Shown piece by piece: positions 8,649 to 16,973 of a stretch of DNA of 31,697 nt (position 1 is the stretch's first letter; every line of letters begins with the position of its first letter). The notes beneath the pieces were generated by a model. The model had not been told where the DNA came from and ran no database searches. It saw only the letters and a list, made by a program, of their open reading frames with translations. Source of the DNA: UBA5868 sp964482025 (GTDB lineage: Bacteria; Pseudomonadota; Gammaproteobacteria; Pseudomonadales; Cellvibrionaceae); the NCBI GenBank assembly GCA_964482025.1, contig CAYZVN010000035.1:1-31697 (forward strand), written 5' to 3'. Position numbers and translations under genes: made by a program.

Positions 8649-10022
8649 TTACTTGCTTTCAGCTTTTTCTGCAATAATTCCGGCGCTTTGTTCGTCCAGC
8701 ACATGAACTATGCGTTTAGCCTTACCACTCAGAATGGTGTGCATAAACACCGTCGGAATCGCCACAATAAGGCCCTGAACGGTAGTCACCAGTGCTGTTG
8801 AAATACCACCCGCCATCAGTTTGGGGTCGCCAGCACCGAAGTCGGTGATCGCCTGGAACGTCTGAATCATACCGGTCACTGTACCCAACAGACCCATCAG
8901 CGGCGCTACCATTGAAATGATCTTGATCATGTTCAGGCCGCTTTCAATAGCCGGACGCTCTTTCAGGATCGCCTCTTCCAACTTCAACTCGAGCGACTCT
9001 GGATCGATACCCGGATTGTCTTCGGCGACTTTCAATACCCGCCCCAGCGGGTTGTCGTTGCTGGCTCGGCTTGCCTTGAGCTGCTTGGAGACCTTGCCAT
9101 TAATCGCCGTCAACGCGATGAATCGCCAGATGATCAGGATCAGGCCGATGCCACCCAAGCCAAATATGATGATGTAGCCAACCAAGCCACCCTGGTGCAG
9201 ACGCTCGACAAGATCAGGACGGGCGACCATAAGCTGCATGATCTCACCACCCAGCGGCAGAGTCGGGTCTACGCCCACCTGCGCAAATCCAGTGGTAGCA
9301 TTCTCCAGCGCCGAAGGATCCGGCAGGGACGGCTGGGTGCGAGGAATGTTCAAAGTATCGGAACCGGCACTAAAGAACAGATATTTGCCATCGGAGACAA
9401 CCCCGTAGTTACCAATCCGCACAACCGGCTGCTCACTCTGCTGACCATCAGCAGTGGCAACTTTGGCATTGAAGCGAACAACTTTGCCAGCTTCGACTGT
9501 TTCGCGCTGAATTTCATAGATCAGGCGCTCAATCTCCTCGATGGTCGGCAAGCTGGTTTCACTGTCCATTTTCTTCGACAGTTCAGCGGCAAAATCTGCT
9601 CGACCTGGATATTGCAAGCTGACCAATGAGTTCCTCAGGTTGGCCTGCAGATCGCCGGACGCCGTTTTCAAGTGACCGAACAGCTCTTTCAGAGAACCCA
9701 TTCGCTCGTCTAATTGCGCGCGCAATGCTTTTATTTGCAGGTCTTGTTTTTCGTAAGTTGCTTCCAACTCATCAGAGCGAGCTTCTTCCTGGGCGCGGGT
9801 TTTCTCCGCATTGGCCAGCAAGTTCGCGCGCTGATTCTTTTCACGCAGGAACTCGGCTTCGCGCTTCTGATGCTCTTGGCTCTCGCGAACCTTACTTTCC
9901 TTCATCATTTGTAGCAGTTGGTCGATCGACGTCGCCTTTTCCTGGGCCTGGGCGACACCAGCGAAAAGCAACATGCCGGCCGCCGCTAAACTAAGAATGT
10001 GATTTCTAGCAAAAACTTTCAT
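8649..10022 (-). CDS. ttpC: TtpC-like MotA/TolQ/ExbB protein with periplasmic coiled-coil N-terminus
   Basis: 457 residues. A signal peptide (LSLAAAGMLLFAGVAQA, cleavage near residue 26) is followed by a long charged coiled coil (about 30-125, for example EARSDELEATYEKQDLQIKALR), then a C-terminal MotA/ExbB channel domain (about 265-457) with GLLGTVTGMIQTFQAITDFG. This is the architecture of TtpC of Vibrio TonB2 systems, an extra ExbB-like subunit needed for some receptors. The ATG overlaps the upstream DUF3450 stop by four bases, implying coupled translation. It occurs in addition to the short ExbB downstream. Confidence 0.85.
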   Translation of the reverse strand: MKVFARNHILSLAAAGMLLFAGVAQAQEKATSIDQLLQMMKESKVRESQEHQKREAEFLREKNQRANLLANAEKTRAQEEARSDELEATYEKQDLQIKALRAQLDERMGSLKELFGHLKTASGDLQANLRNSLVSLQYPGRADFAAELSKKMDSETSLPTIEEIERLIYEIQRETVEAGKVVRFNAKVATADGQQSEQPVVRIGNYGVVSDGKYLFFSAGSDTLNIPRTQPSLPDPSALENATTGFAQVGVDPTLPLGGEIMQLMVARPDLVERLHQGGLVGYIIIFGLGGIGLILIIWRFIALTAINGKVSKQLKASRASNDNPLGRVLKVAEDNPGIDPESLELKLEEAILKERPAIESGLNMIKIISMVAPLMGLLGTVTGMIQTFQAITDFGAGDPKLMAGGISTALVTTVQGLIVAIPTVFMHTILSGKAKRIVHVLDEQSAGIIAEKAESK

Positions 10023-10804
10023 TTTGCAGCCTCCGGAGCAGCAATAGGCAGGAGCATAATGTCATTCTGGGCTTTTTTCTGAGCAATTCGGATAGCGTCG
10101 CGAATAGGATTTCTATATTGTCCCGCGTCCAGCTCTACCCACTGATTTGACGAGCGATCCCATACTCCGGACAGAGAGCCGTCCATTGTTTGGTACATCA
10201 AGGCTACGCGGCCAATGGCCAGAATATTGACCTGCAAATCCTGCCCACCCACGTTCAATGCCGTTTCATAAGTGTCAATTTTGCGCGCGTACTCGGACTC
10301 GATGCTGTAAATTTCCAGCACTTGGCGGAATTTCTCCGCGATAGTGACATCGGCGCTGTCCATCAAGTTGCGGACATCTTCGATGCGGGCGAGACGAAGC
10401 TCTTTACGGTAAGGCGCATCCAGCTCAACGAATTGCTCGATAGCATCGAGCATTTCCAGCACCAGAGGCTGGATCTGACGCTGAATTACGGTCACCTGGC
10501 TCGTGGACTCCTCCAGCCTAGCCATAATTTCACGCTGGCTCCCCAATTGTTTTTCGAGCTGAGCGTTATAAACACGCAGACCTTCAATGGTCTTGCTGAC
10601 CTGCTTGAACTTTCCGATCAGATCAGTGGTTTCGTCCTGCAGCCTGTTGATGCGCACTTGAGACTTTTGTGCATCCGCTACTTTGGACTGACCTACTGCC
10701 AGAAGGGCATCGAGCGACTGGTCCGCGTATGACGAACCGGCAAAAACCGCTCCGGCCGTTAGCACTGTGGACAGTGCCACAGCTTTAATTCGCTGCTTCT
10801 TCAT
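10019..10804 (-). CDS. DUF3450 family periplasmic coiled-coil protein
   Basis: 261 residues. The signal peptide (KAVALSTVLTAGAVFAGSSYA, cleaved near residue 27) is followed by a heptad-rich helix region (about 45-110) and a C-terminal part with GVWDRSSNQWVELDAGQYR, typical of DUF3450. Members are regularly the first gene of TonB2-type operons; a biochemical function is not established. GGGGG precedes the ATG by five bases. The stop overlaps the ttpC start. The promoter must lie in the 270-bp region to its left side on this strand (10805-11074), which carries four TGTTACC repeats. Confidence 0.85.
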   Translation of the reverse strand: MKKQRIKAVALSTVLTAGAVFAGSSYADQSLDALLAVGQSKVADAQKSQVRINRLQDETTDLIGKFKQVSKTIEGLRVYNAQLEKQLGSQREIMARLEESTSQVTVIQRQIQPLVLEMLDAIEQFVELDAPYRKELRLARIEDVRNLMDSADVTIAEKFRQVLEIYSIESEYARKIDTYETALNVGGQDLQVNILAIGRVALMYQTMDGSLSGVWDRSSNQWVELDAGQYRNPIRDAIRIAQKKAQNDIMLLPIAAPEAAK

Positions 10805-10978
10805 ATTTCCCCCAACTCGGGTGCTTACGGTAAAAATACGGATACTGAAAGCTCCCAGCTCGGGAAAATGCCTTCAGTAATTTATACGTGAGTGACTAGG
10901 CCAAAACTCAGAGTACGGCATTTTAAAAGGACGGCTTCGCAACATACAAATGTTTCTCAAGTCCTCGTTTGGCGCGCA

Positions 10979-11045
10979 GGTAACAACATAACTTTTGGTA
11001 ACACTTGCGCCACTTTTACACTGATTTGGTAACAGTCCGGTAACA
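10979..11045 (-). promoter_or_regulatory. four direct TGTTACC heptamers upstream of the TonB2 operon
   Basis: On the minus strand TGTTACC occurs at 11045-11039, 11034-11028, 11003-10997 and 10985-10979, all in the same orientation; the first two are 11 bases apart, one helical turn. They lie in the 270-bp gap between folA and the DUF3450 gene, where no convincing gene is present. A -10-like TATAAA lies at 10887-10882 on the same strand, downstream of the array. Upstream activator or repressor sites are plausible; the protein is unknown. Confidence 0.5.
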
Positions 11046-11074
11046 AACCCAGCTTTCACCCAAAAAAAGCGCAA

Positions 11075-11626
11075 TTAAATCTTTCGGTGATTATCAGCTT
11101 TTGGCACAAAAACAGACGATCTGTCATATATGACAAATGCACAGGCAACCGGATTTTTCTCGTCCAGCGGCCATTCCTCTCTATCAATTTCCAACCACTC
11201 ATCAGGAGAAATGGGCGGAAAGAAGGTATCTCCCGGAACCTCTGTATGCACTTCCGTGAGATATAGCCGCTGAGCTAAAGGCAGCGCTTGCTCGTACAGG
11301 CTCGCTCCGCCAATTAGCATGATTTCTCGCAATCCCAAATTCTGAGCGATCTCGGTTGCCCTGGCGATGGCCGCCTCGAGACTGCTCACCACCGTCACGC
11401 CTTCACGCGACCAGTCATGCTGGCGGCTGACGACGATGTTGTGCCGCCCCGGCAGAGGGCGGCCAATGGAGTCAAACGTTTTGCGCCCCATAATGATGGG
11501 GTGCCCCATAGTGACGGCTTTGAAATGCGCCAGATCTCGAGGCAAGTGCCAGGGCAGCTGATTGTTCAAGCCAATGGCGCGGTTGCGGGAGAGTGCGCAG
11601 ATCAAACTGAGATGAATATCGGGCAT
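11075..11626 (-). CDS. folA: dihydrofolate reductase
   Basis: 183 residues. FolA reduces dihydrofolate to tetrahydrofolate with NADPH, regenerating the cofactor oxidised by ThyA. The family motifs are clear: AIGLNNQLPWHLPRDLAHFK near the N-terminus, IIMGRKTFDSIGRPLPGR in the NADPH site, and EIMLIGGASLYEQALP. The protein is slightly longer than E. coli FolA (159) because of a C-terminal extension ending in ADNHRKI. It starts eight bases after the thyA stop with no strong Shine-Dalgarno, so coupling to thyA is likely. Confidence 0.95.
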   Translation of the reverse strand: MPDIHLSLICALSRNRAIGLNNQLPWHLPRDLAHFKAVTMGHPIIMGRKTFDSIGRPLPGRHNIVVSRQHDWSREGVTVVSSLEAAIARATEIAQNLGLREIMLIGGASLYEQALPLAQRLYLTEVHTEVPGDTFFPPISPDEWLEIDREEWPLDEKNPVACAFVIYDRSSVFVPKADNHRKI

Positions 11627-11633
11627 AGGAGCG

Positions 11634-12467
11634 TCAAACCGCTATAGGGGCGGCGATGTGCGGGTGGCACTGATAGTTGCGCAGCTCAAAGTCGGCGAAG
11701 CGAAAGCTGAAGATATCGCTGACCTCCGGGTTGAGGTGCATAGTAGGCAGCGGCAGCGGTTCACGCGCAAGCTGAGTTTCTACCTGATCCAAGTGATTCA
11801 GATAGAGGTGGGCATCACCAAAGGTGTGGACAAAATCCCCCGGCTGAAGTTCGGTCACTTGGGCCACCATCAGTGTCAGCAGCGCATAAGAGGCAATATT
11901 AAAAGGGACGCCGAGAAAAACATCCGCACTGCGCTGGTAGAGTTGACAGGATAAGCGCCCATCCAACACATAGAACTGAAACATAGTGTGACACGGCGGC
12001 AATGCCATCTTGCCCGCTGCGGCATTGGCCTTGGGGGACACGCCTTCATCCGGCAGAACCGCCGGGTTCCACGCGGAGACGACTAAGCGGCGCGAATGCG
12101 GCTTTTGCTTAATTTGCTGGATGACCTCGCTGATCTGGTCGATCACACGGCCATCGGGCGCGGCCCAGGAGCGCCACTGCGCGCCGTAAACCGGACCTAG
12201 CTCACCACTTTCGGTCGCCCACTCATTCCAGATGCGCACGCCGTTTTCCTGCAGATAGTCCACGTTAGTGTCGCCGCGCAGAAACCACAGCAGCTCGTGG
12301 ATTATGGAGCGCAAATGGCACTTCTTAGTAGTGACCAGGGGAAAGCCGTCGGCCAGGTTGAAGCGCATCTGATAGCCGAACACACTGAGGGTTCCCGTTC
12401 CGGTGCGGTCCTCTTTACGCACCCCGGTATCGCGCACATGGCGCATTAAATCGAGGTATTGTTTCAC
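11634..12467 (-). CDS. thyA: thymidylate synthase
   Basis: 277 residues. ThyA methylates dUMP to dTMP with methylene-tetrahydrofolate. The catalytic Cys is C159 in LPPCHTMFQFYV, and RSADVFLGVPFNIASYALL is the dUMP-binding signature. Compared with the 264-residue E. coli enzyme there is an insert of about 13 residues just before the active-site Cys (around PDEGVSPKANAAAGK), a variant I recall from several marine gammaproteobacteria. Its start codon overlaps the lgt stop by four bases, and folA follows, forming an lgt-thyA-folA unit. Confidence 0.96.
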   Translation of the reverse strand: MKQYLDLMRHVRDTGVRKEDRTGTGTLSVFGYQMRFNLADGFPLVTTKKCHLRSIIHELLWFLRGDTNVDYLQENGVRIWNEWATESGELGPVYGAQWRSWAAPDGRVIDQISEVIQQIKQKPHSRRLVVSAWNPAVLPDEGVSPKANAAAGKMALPPCHTMFQFYVLDGRLSCQLYQRSADVFLGVPFNIASYALLTLMVAQVTELQPGDFVHTFGDAHLYLNHLDQVETQLAREPLPLPTMHLNPEVSDIFSFRFADFELRNYQCHPHIAAPIAV

Positions 12468-13327
12468 GCGTTTTGTCTCTTATCATTGGTCGCCGGCTTC
12501 GCTGTCGCTTTGGCTGCACGCTGATAACCCCAGATCACCAGGGCTAGACCGAGGATAATCATCGGCAAACACAACTGCTGGCCGCGGGTCATCCAGCCAA
12601 ACCACAAATCCGCCTTCAGATGAGAATCCGGCTCGCGGACAAACTCCACCATAAAGCGGAAAACGCCATATAAAAGAAGGAATAAACCAATCACCATCCC
12701 GCGCGGCCGCGGTTTGCTGGAGAACCAGAACAGAATGACAAACATCACCAGCCCTTCGAGAATCGCCTCATAGAGCTGTGACGGGTGACGCGGCAAGCCG
12801 GTGGGGTCGTTGGGGAACACCATGGCCCACGGCACATCGGTGGCACGCCCGTAGAGTTCACCACCGATAAAGTTACCGATGCGCCCGAAGAAGAGCCCAA
12901 GGGGAGCAAAAGGCGCGACAAAATCGACCAGATCAAAGAAGTTTTTCTTGATTTTGCGTGCATAGAGCAGCATGGCGATGGCATAGCCAATCAAACCGCC
13001 ATGGAAGGACATACCGCCTTCCCACACACGGAAGATCAGCAGCGGATCGTTCATCCACGCCTGGAAGTTGTAGAAGATGATGTAACCGATGCGGGCACCG
13101 AGCACCACCCCCATGGCGGAGTAGAAAACCAAGTCTTCCGTCTGGCGCGGCTCGATTACCGTCTCACGCTTACTGGACCTATACCACGCCAGCAACCACC
13201 CGCCGGTGAAGCCGAAGAGGTACATCAAGCCATACCAGTGAATATCAAAAGGACCGAAGGTTTTCCCAGCGATGGTGAAGGCGTCTATGGAGATGGCGAC
13301 GGGATCTATATTCGGGTAGGTCAGCAT
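12464..13327 (-). CDS. lgt: prolipoprotein diacylglyceryl transferase
   Basis: 287 residues, a polytopic inner-membrane protein. Lgt attaches diacylglycerol from phosphatidylglycerol to the lipobox Cys of prolipoproteins. The signature GRIGNFIGGELYGR (about residues 140-154) and HGGLIG with its essential His are present, as is RHPSQLYEA. The frame extends to a TTG at 13348, but ATG 13327 (MLTYPNIDPVAIS) matches the family N-terminus and has GAAG just upstream. It overlaps thyA by four bases. Confidence 0.95.
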   Translation of the reverse strand: MLTYPNIDPVAISIDAFTIAGKTFGPFDIHWYGLMYLFGFTGGWLLAWYRSSKRETVIEPRQTEDLVFYSAMGVVLGARIGYIIFYNFQAWMNDPLLIFRVWEGGMSFHGGLIGYAIAMLLYARKIKKNFFDLVDFVAPFAPLGLFFGRIGNFIGGELYGRATDVPWAMVFPNDPTGLPRHPSQLYEAILEGLVMFVILFWFSSKPRPRGMVIGLFLLLYGVFRFMVEFVREPDSHLKADLWFGWMTRGQQLCLPMIILGLALVIWGYQRAAKATAKPATNDKRQNA

Positions 13328-13388
13328 GAAATCTTCGCCCGCTTTCAAAAATTGAGGGGCGAATCATAAGCAGAAATGCTGCGCGGGT

Positions 13389-15656
13389 CTATTCTGGCAA
13401 CTTCGGTTTGAGCAGACGGGTCAGCCCGCACTCTTCGAAAGTCGCTTCGATACAACGGTTTACAGACTCGGTATCCGGCAAGGTCATGACCTCTGCAAGC
13501 AGCTTTTCCGCTCGTTGAAGCGTAATGCAGCGAATCACCGATTTGACCTTAAGTAAGTTGGTGGCATTCATCGACAGCACATCGAATCCCATGGCGACCA
13601 ATAGCATGGCGGCTGCGGGATCGCCGGCCAGCTCGCCGCAGATCCCCACCGGAACGCCCTGGCTATGGCTCTCCCCGACAACCGTATTGAGGGCGCGCAG
13701 CACGGCTGGGTGCAGGGAGTGATAGAGGTCGGCGACGCGAGCGTTATTGCGGTCCACCGCGAGCAGGTATTGGGTCAAATCATTACTGCCGACCGAGAGG
13801 AAATCCGCCCGCGCCGCCAGTTCGCGCGCCTGATAAACCGCAGAGGGAACCTCCACCATCACCCCGATGGGCGGCATCTGAATGTTGTAGCCCTCGTCCA
13901 GCAGCTCGTCGAAGGCGCGATAAATCAGCATTTGCGCAACTTCCAGCTCGGGGATAGAAGAGATCATCGGCAGCAGGATGCGCAGGTTATTGAGATTTTC
14001 GCTGGCCTTGAGCATCGCGCGCACCTGGGCCAGGAAGATCTCCGGATGATCAAGGGTGATGCGGATACCTCGCCAACCGAGAAACGGGTTGTCCTCGGCA
14101 ATTGGAAAATACGGCAGAGACTTGTCGCCGCCGATATCCAGGGTACGCATGGTCACGGGATGCGGCGCAAAGGCCTGCAACTGCTCGCGATAGACTAGCC
14201 GCTGCTCCTCTTCAGAAGGAAAGCGATCGCGCAGCATAAAGGGCACTTCGGTGCGGTAAAGCCCCACACCTTCGGCGCCGCGCTCCAGCGACAATACCGC
14301 ATCGGCCATAAGGCCCGTGTTAACCCAGAGGGCGACCCGGTGTTTGTCGAGCGTTTCGCAGGGCAGATCTTTAAGCTGCTCAAGGCCCGCAACCAGTTGC
14401 AGATCCTCTTCCATGATGTCTTGATAATGGGCTTTCAGCCCCGCCGATGGATCGCTGTAAACCGAGCCGTGATAGCCATCGACAACGATTTCGCGCCCGT
14501 CCAGCTTGGTAAAAGGCAGGTCGACCGCACCCATCACCGTGGGAATCCCCATAGAGCGAGCGAGAATGGCCACGTGTGAATTGCCCGAGCCACGCACGGA
14601 TACAACCCCGACCAGCTTGCCCTGGGGCACTTCGCCCAGTACGGAGGCCGTCAACTCTTCACCGACTAGAATGGTGTTATCGGGATAAAAGTGCTCTTTC
14701 TGCGCCGACTCTTGCAGATACGCTAGGACGCGACTGCCTAAATCCTGGACGTCGGATGCGCGCTCTCGCAAATAGGGATCGTTCATGCTAGAGAAGTTCT
14801 TGACGTGCTCTAGGATGACGTCGCTCCAGGCGTATTGGGCCGAGAAGCCTTCGAGAATCCGCTCGGTCACTTCCCCTCCCAGCGAAGCGTCATCGAGCAT
14901 TCCCAGGTAGGCGTCGAATAATACTTGCTCTTCCTTGTTCAACCGCAGCTTCAGCTCCTCTCCCAGGCGCTTGACGTCCTCGCGCACCGCCGCCAGGCAA
15001 CTTTGAAAAAACGCCAGCTCGGCTTCAACATCCTCGCAGGTTTGATAAGGCACGGCGGTGAGATCCGCCAGCGGGGAAATCACCATCGCGCGGCCAATCG
15101 CCACTCCCGGCGCGCCGGCGACGCCCACAAATTTCGCCTCGCGCACTTGGTTGTTCGCGCCTCTGACGTTCAGTGCGCCCGTGGCTTCGGCATGGGCGAT
15201 CACGCCCGCGAGTTGCGCGGACATAGTGACCAAAAAGGCTTCTTCACCCTCATCAAATTTGCGCCGTTCCCCCTGCTGGACGACGAGTACGCCAAGCACA
15301 TTGCGATGATGGATAATCGGCACGCCGAGAAAGGCGCTGTAGCGCTCCTCTCCGGTTTCGGGGAAATATTGATACTTAGGGTGAGAATCCGCCTGATCGA
15401 GATTGATCGGCTCTTCCCGCGCCGCCACCATGCCGACCAAGCCTTCATTAAATGCCAAGCTCACCTGACCGATTGCGGCTTCGTTAAGGCCATCGGTTGC
15501 CATTAAGGTGTAGCAATCTTGCGAGTCGCGCAGGTAAATGGAGCAGACTTGGGTATCCATCGTCGCTTTTACCCGCGTCACGATAATGCGCAATACCGAG
15601 GGTAAATCCCGAGCCGAATTAACCTCTTGCACAATACTGCGCAGAGAATTCAGCAT
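13389..15656 (-). CDS. ptsP: phosphoenolpyruvate-protein phosphotransferase of the nitrogen PTS (EI-Ntr)
   Basis: 755 residues: an N-terminal GAF domain (about 15-160, sensing glutamine or 2-oxoglutarate in known homologues), then the Enzyme I core. The phosphorylated His is in the motif GSGNSHVAILARSMGIPTVMG (near residue 360). The PEP-binding barrel has LSVGSNDLTQYLLAVDRNN and the catalytic Cys in GICGELAGDP. It phosphorylates NPr, starting the PtsO/PtsN relay that regulates nitrogen and potassium physiology. The start overlaps the end of rppH by seven bases, as in many gammaproteobacteria. Confidence 0.95.
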   Translation of the reverse strand: MLNSLRSIVQEVNSARDLPSVLRIIVTRVKATMDTQVCSIYLRDSQDCYTLMATDGLNEAAIGQVSLAFNEGLVGMVAAREEPINLDQADSHPKYQYFPETGEERYSAFLGVPIIHHRNVLGVLVVQQGERRKFDEGEEAFLVTMSAQLAGVIAHAEATGALNVRGANNQVREAKFVGVAGAPGVAIGRAMVISPLADLTAVPYQTCEDVEAELAFFQSCLAAVREDVKRLGEELKLRLNKEEQVLFDAYLGMLDDASLGGEVTERILEGFSAQYAWSDVILEHVKNFSSMNDPYLRERASDVQDLGSRVLAYLQESAQKEHFYPDNTILVGEELTASVLGEVPQGKLVGVVSVRGSGNSHVAILARSMGIPTVMGAVDLPFTKLDGREIVVDGYHGSVYSDPSAGLKAHYQDIMEEDLQLVAGLEQLKDLPCETLDKHRVALWVNTGLMADAVLSLERGAEGVGLYRTEVPFMLRDRFPSEEEQRLVYREQLQAFAPHPVTMRTLDIGGDKSLPYFPIAEDNPFLGWRGIRITLDHPEIFLAQVRAMLKASENLNNLRILLPMISSIPELEVAQMLIYRAFDELLDEGYNIQMPPIGVMVEVPSAVYQARELAARADFLSVGSNDLTQYLLAVDRNNARVADLYHSLHPAVLRALNTVVGESHSQGVPVGICGELAGDPAAAMLLVAMGFDVLSMNATNLLKVKSVIRCITLQRAEKLLAEVMTLPDTESVNRCIEATFEECGLTRLLKPKLPE

Positions 15657-16162
15657 GCGGCCTCCCCGGCGTTGCAGAAGTCTTCTTGATACTGCGACTG
15701 CAGGGGAGAGAGCTCGCGCAGGGCTCGGCGGTAAACATCGCGCTTAAACGCCACCACCTGATTGATCGGGTACCAATAGCTGACCCAGCGCCAGTGATCA
15801 AATTCGGGAGTGGAATTGAGAGCGGGATTGATCTGATCGTCGGTGCCGAGAAATCGCAGCAGGAACCACTTTTGTTTCTGCCCGATGCACACAGGGTGTT
15901 GTTGTCTCACGTAGCGCGACGGCAAGCGGTAGCGCAGCCACCCGCGGGTAACACCGAGGATTTCCACATCCGCTGGGCGTAGGCCGACCTCTTCTTCCAG
16001 CTCGCGATACAGCGCCTGCTCAGCACTTTCGTTCTGCTTAATGCCGCCCTGGGGAAACTGCCAAGCGTCCTGCCCGCCAACGCGCCGCGCCCACAACAAT
16101 TCTCCTCGAGAATTGGTGAGAATAATGCCCACATTGGGGCGAAAACCATCGGCGTCGATCAC
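15650..16162 (-). CDS. rppH: RNA pyrophosphohydrolase
   Basis: 170 residues. RppH removes pyrophosphate from 5'-triphosphate mRNA ends and so triggers RNase E decay. The Nudix box is at about residues 39-61, with GGIKQNESAEQA followed by REL-EEEVGL; the N-terminal MIDADGFRPNVGIIL is characteristic. The start is GTG at 16162, with GAGG six bases upstream. A TATAAC -10-like box lies at 16191-16186 on this strand. The gene heads the rppH-ptsP unit and diverges from the HAD gene. Confidence 0.94.
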   Translation of the reverse strand: MIDADGFRPNVGIILTNSRGELLWARRVGGQDAWQFPQGGIKQNESAEQALYRELEEEVGLRPADVEILGVTRGWLRYRLPSRYVRQQHPVCIGQKQKWFLLRFLGTDDQINPALNSTPEFDHWRWVSYWYPINQVVAFKRDVYRRALRELSPLQSQYQEDFCNAGEAAC

Positions 16163-16316
16163 GGCGGCCTCGCGCTTGTTGTTATACTAGTCGAGCTATT
16201 GTTTCACAGTTGGACCAGACTCAGCAATTTGAGTGCGATCGTCTGTTATCCACTATCCCCGCCGGTTTCCCCTCCATTACTACGCAACACCCGGTGACTT
16301 CACAGGAGCATTTTTC

Positions 16317-16970
16317 GTGAGTTTAGCGATATTTGATTTGGACAATACCCTAATCGCGGGCGACAGCGATCACCTGTGGGGAGAGTTCCTCATAGAGCAG
16401 GGCAAAGTCGATGCGGAGCACTACCGCGAACGCAATGACTTCTTTTATAACGCCTATCAAGAGGGCGCCCTCGACATACATGCGTATTTGGAATTTGCCT
16501 TGGCACCCTTGCGAGATTTTTCATCCGAGGAGCTCTCCGCACTGCATCTGGCCTTTATGCAGCACAAGATCCACCCCATCATTTTGCCCAAGGCACAGGC
16601 CTTAATCGCCGATCACCGCAATCGAGGCGACACCCTGCTGATCATCACCGCGACCAACCGTTTTGTCACCGAGCCCATCGCCCGCATGCTGGAGATCCCG
16701 CACTTGCTGGCGTCGGAGCCGGAGCTTGTGGATGGCCGCTATACCGGTCGCGCAACCGGTATTCCCTGCTTCCAGGAGGGCAAGGTTAAGCGCCTGCATG
16801 AGTGGCTCGAATCCACCGGCCAAAGCCTCAGCACCAGTTACTTCTATTCCGACTCAGCCAATGATATCCCCTTGTTGCAGGCGGTCAGCCATCCAGTTGC
16901 GGTAGACCCGGACGAGCGCCTACGCGAATTTGCGCGCAACAACAATATCCCTATCATCAGCCTGAGGTGA
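16317..16970 (+). CDS. HAD-IB family phosphatase (SerB/CicA-like)
   Basis: 217 residues. HAD motif I is IFDLDNTLIAGD with nucleophile D7 and acid D9; motif II is the Thr in IITATNRF; the motif III Lys is in EGKVKRLHEWL; motif IV is YSDSANDIPLL. This is a subfamily I phosphohydrolase with a helical cap, resembling phosphoserine-phosphatase-like proteins often found next to rppH. The substrate is not shown by the sequence. GTG 16317 is chosen because AGGAG lies at 16304-16308; the frame extension back to 16233 lacks a site and family similarity. The stop is followed almost at once by the imelysin-like gene. Confidence 0.85.
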   Translation: MSLAIFDLDNTLIAGDSDHLWGEFLIEQGKVDAEHYRERNDFFYNAYQEGALDIHAYLEFALAPLRDFSSEELSALHLAFMQHKIHPIILPKAQALIADHRNRGDTLLIITATNRFVTEPIARMLEIPHLLASEPELVDGRYTGRATGIPCFQEGKVKRLHEWLESTGQSLSTSYFYSDSANDIPLLQAVSHPVAVDPDERLREFARNNNIPIISLR

Positions 16971-16973
16971 TTG

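Noticed and set aside
10874..11074. 66-codon minus-strand frame between folA and the DUF3450 gene
   Set aside because: No Shine-Dalgarno, odd composition, and it overlaps the regulatory repeats; treated as noncoding.
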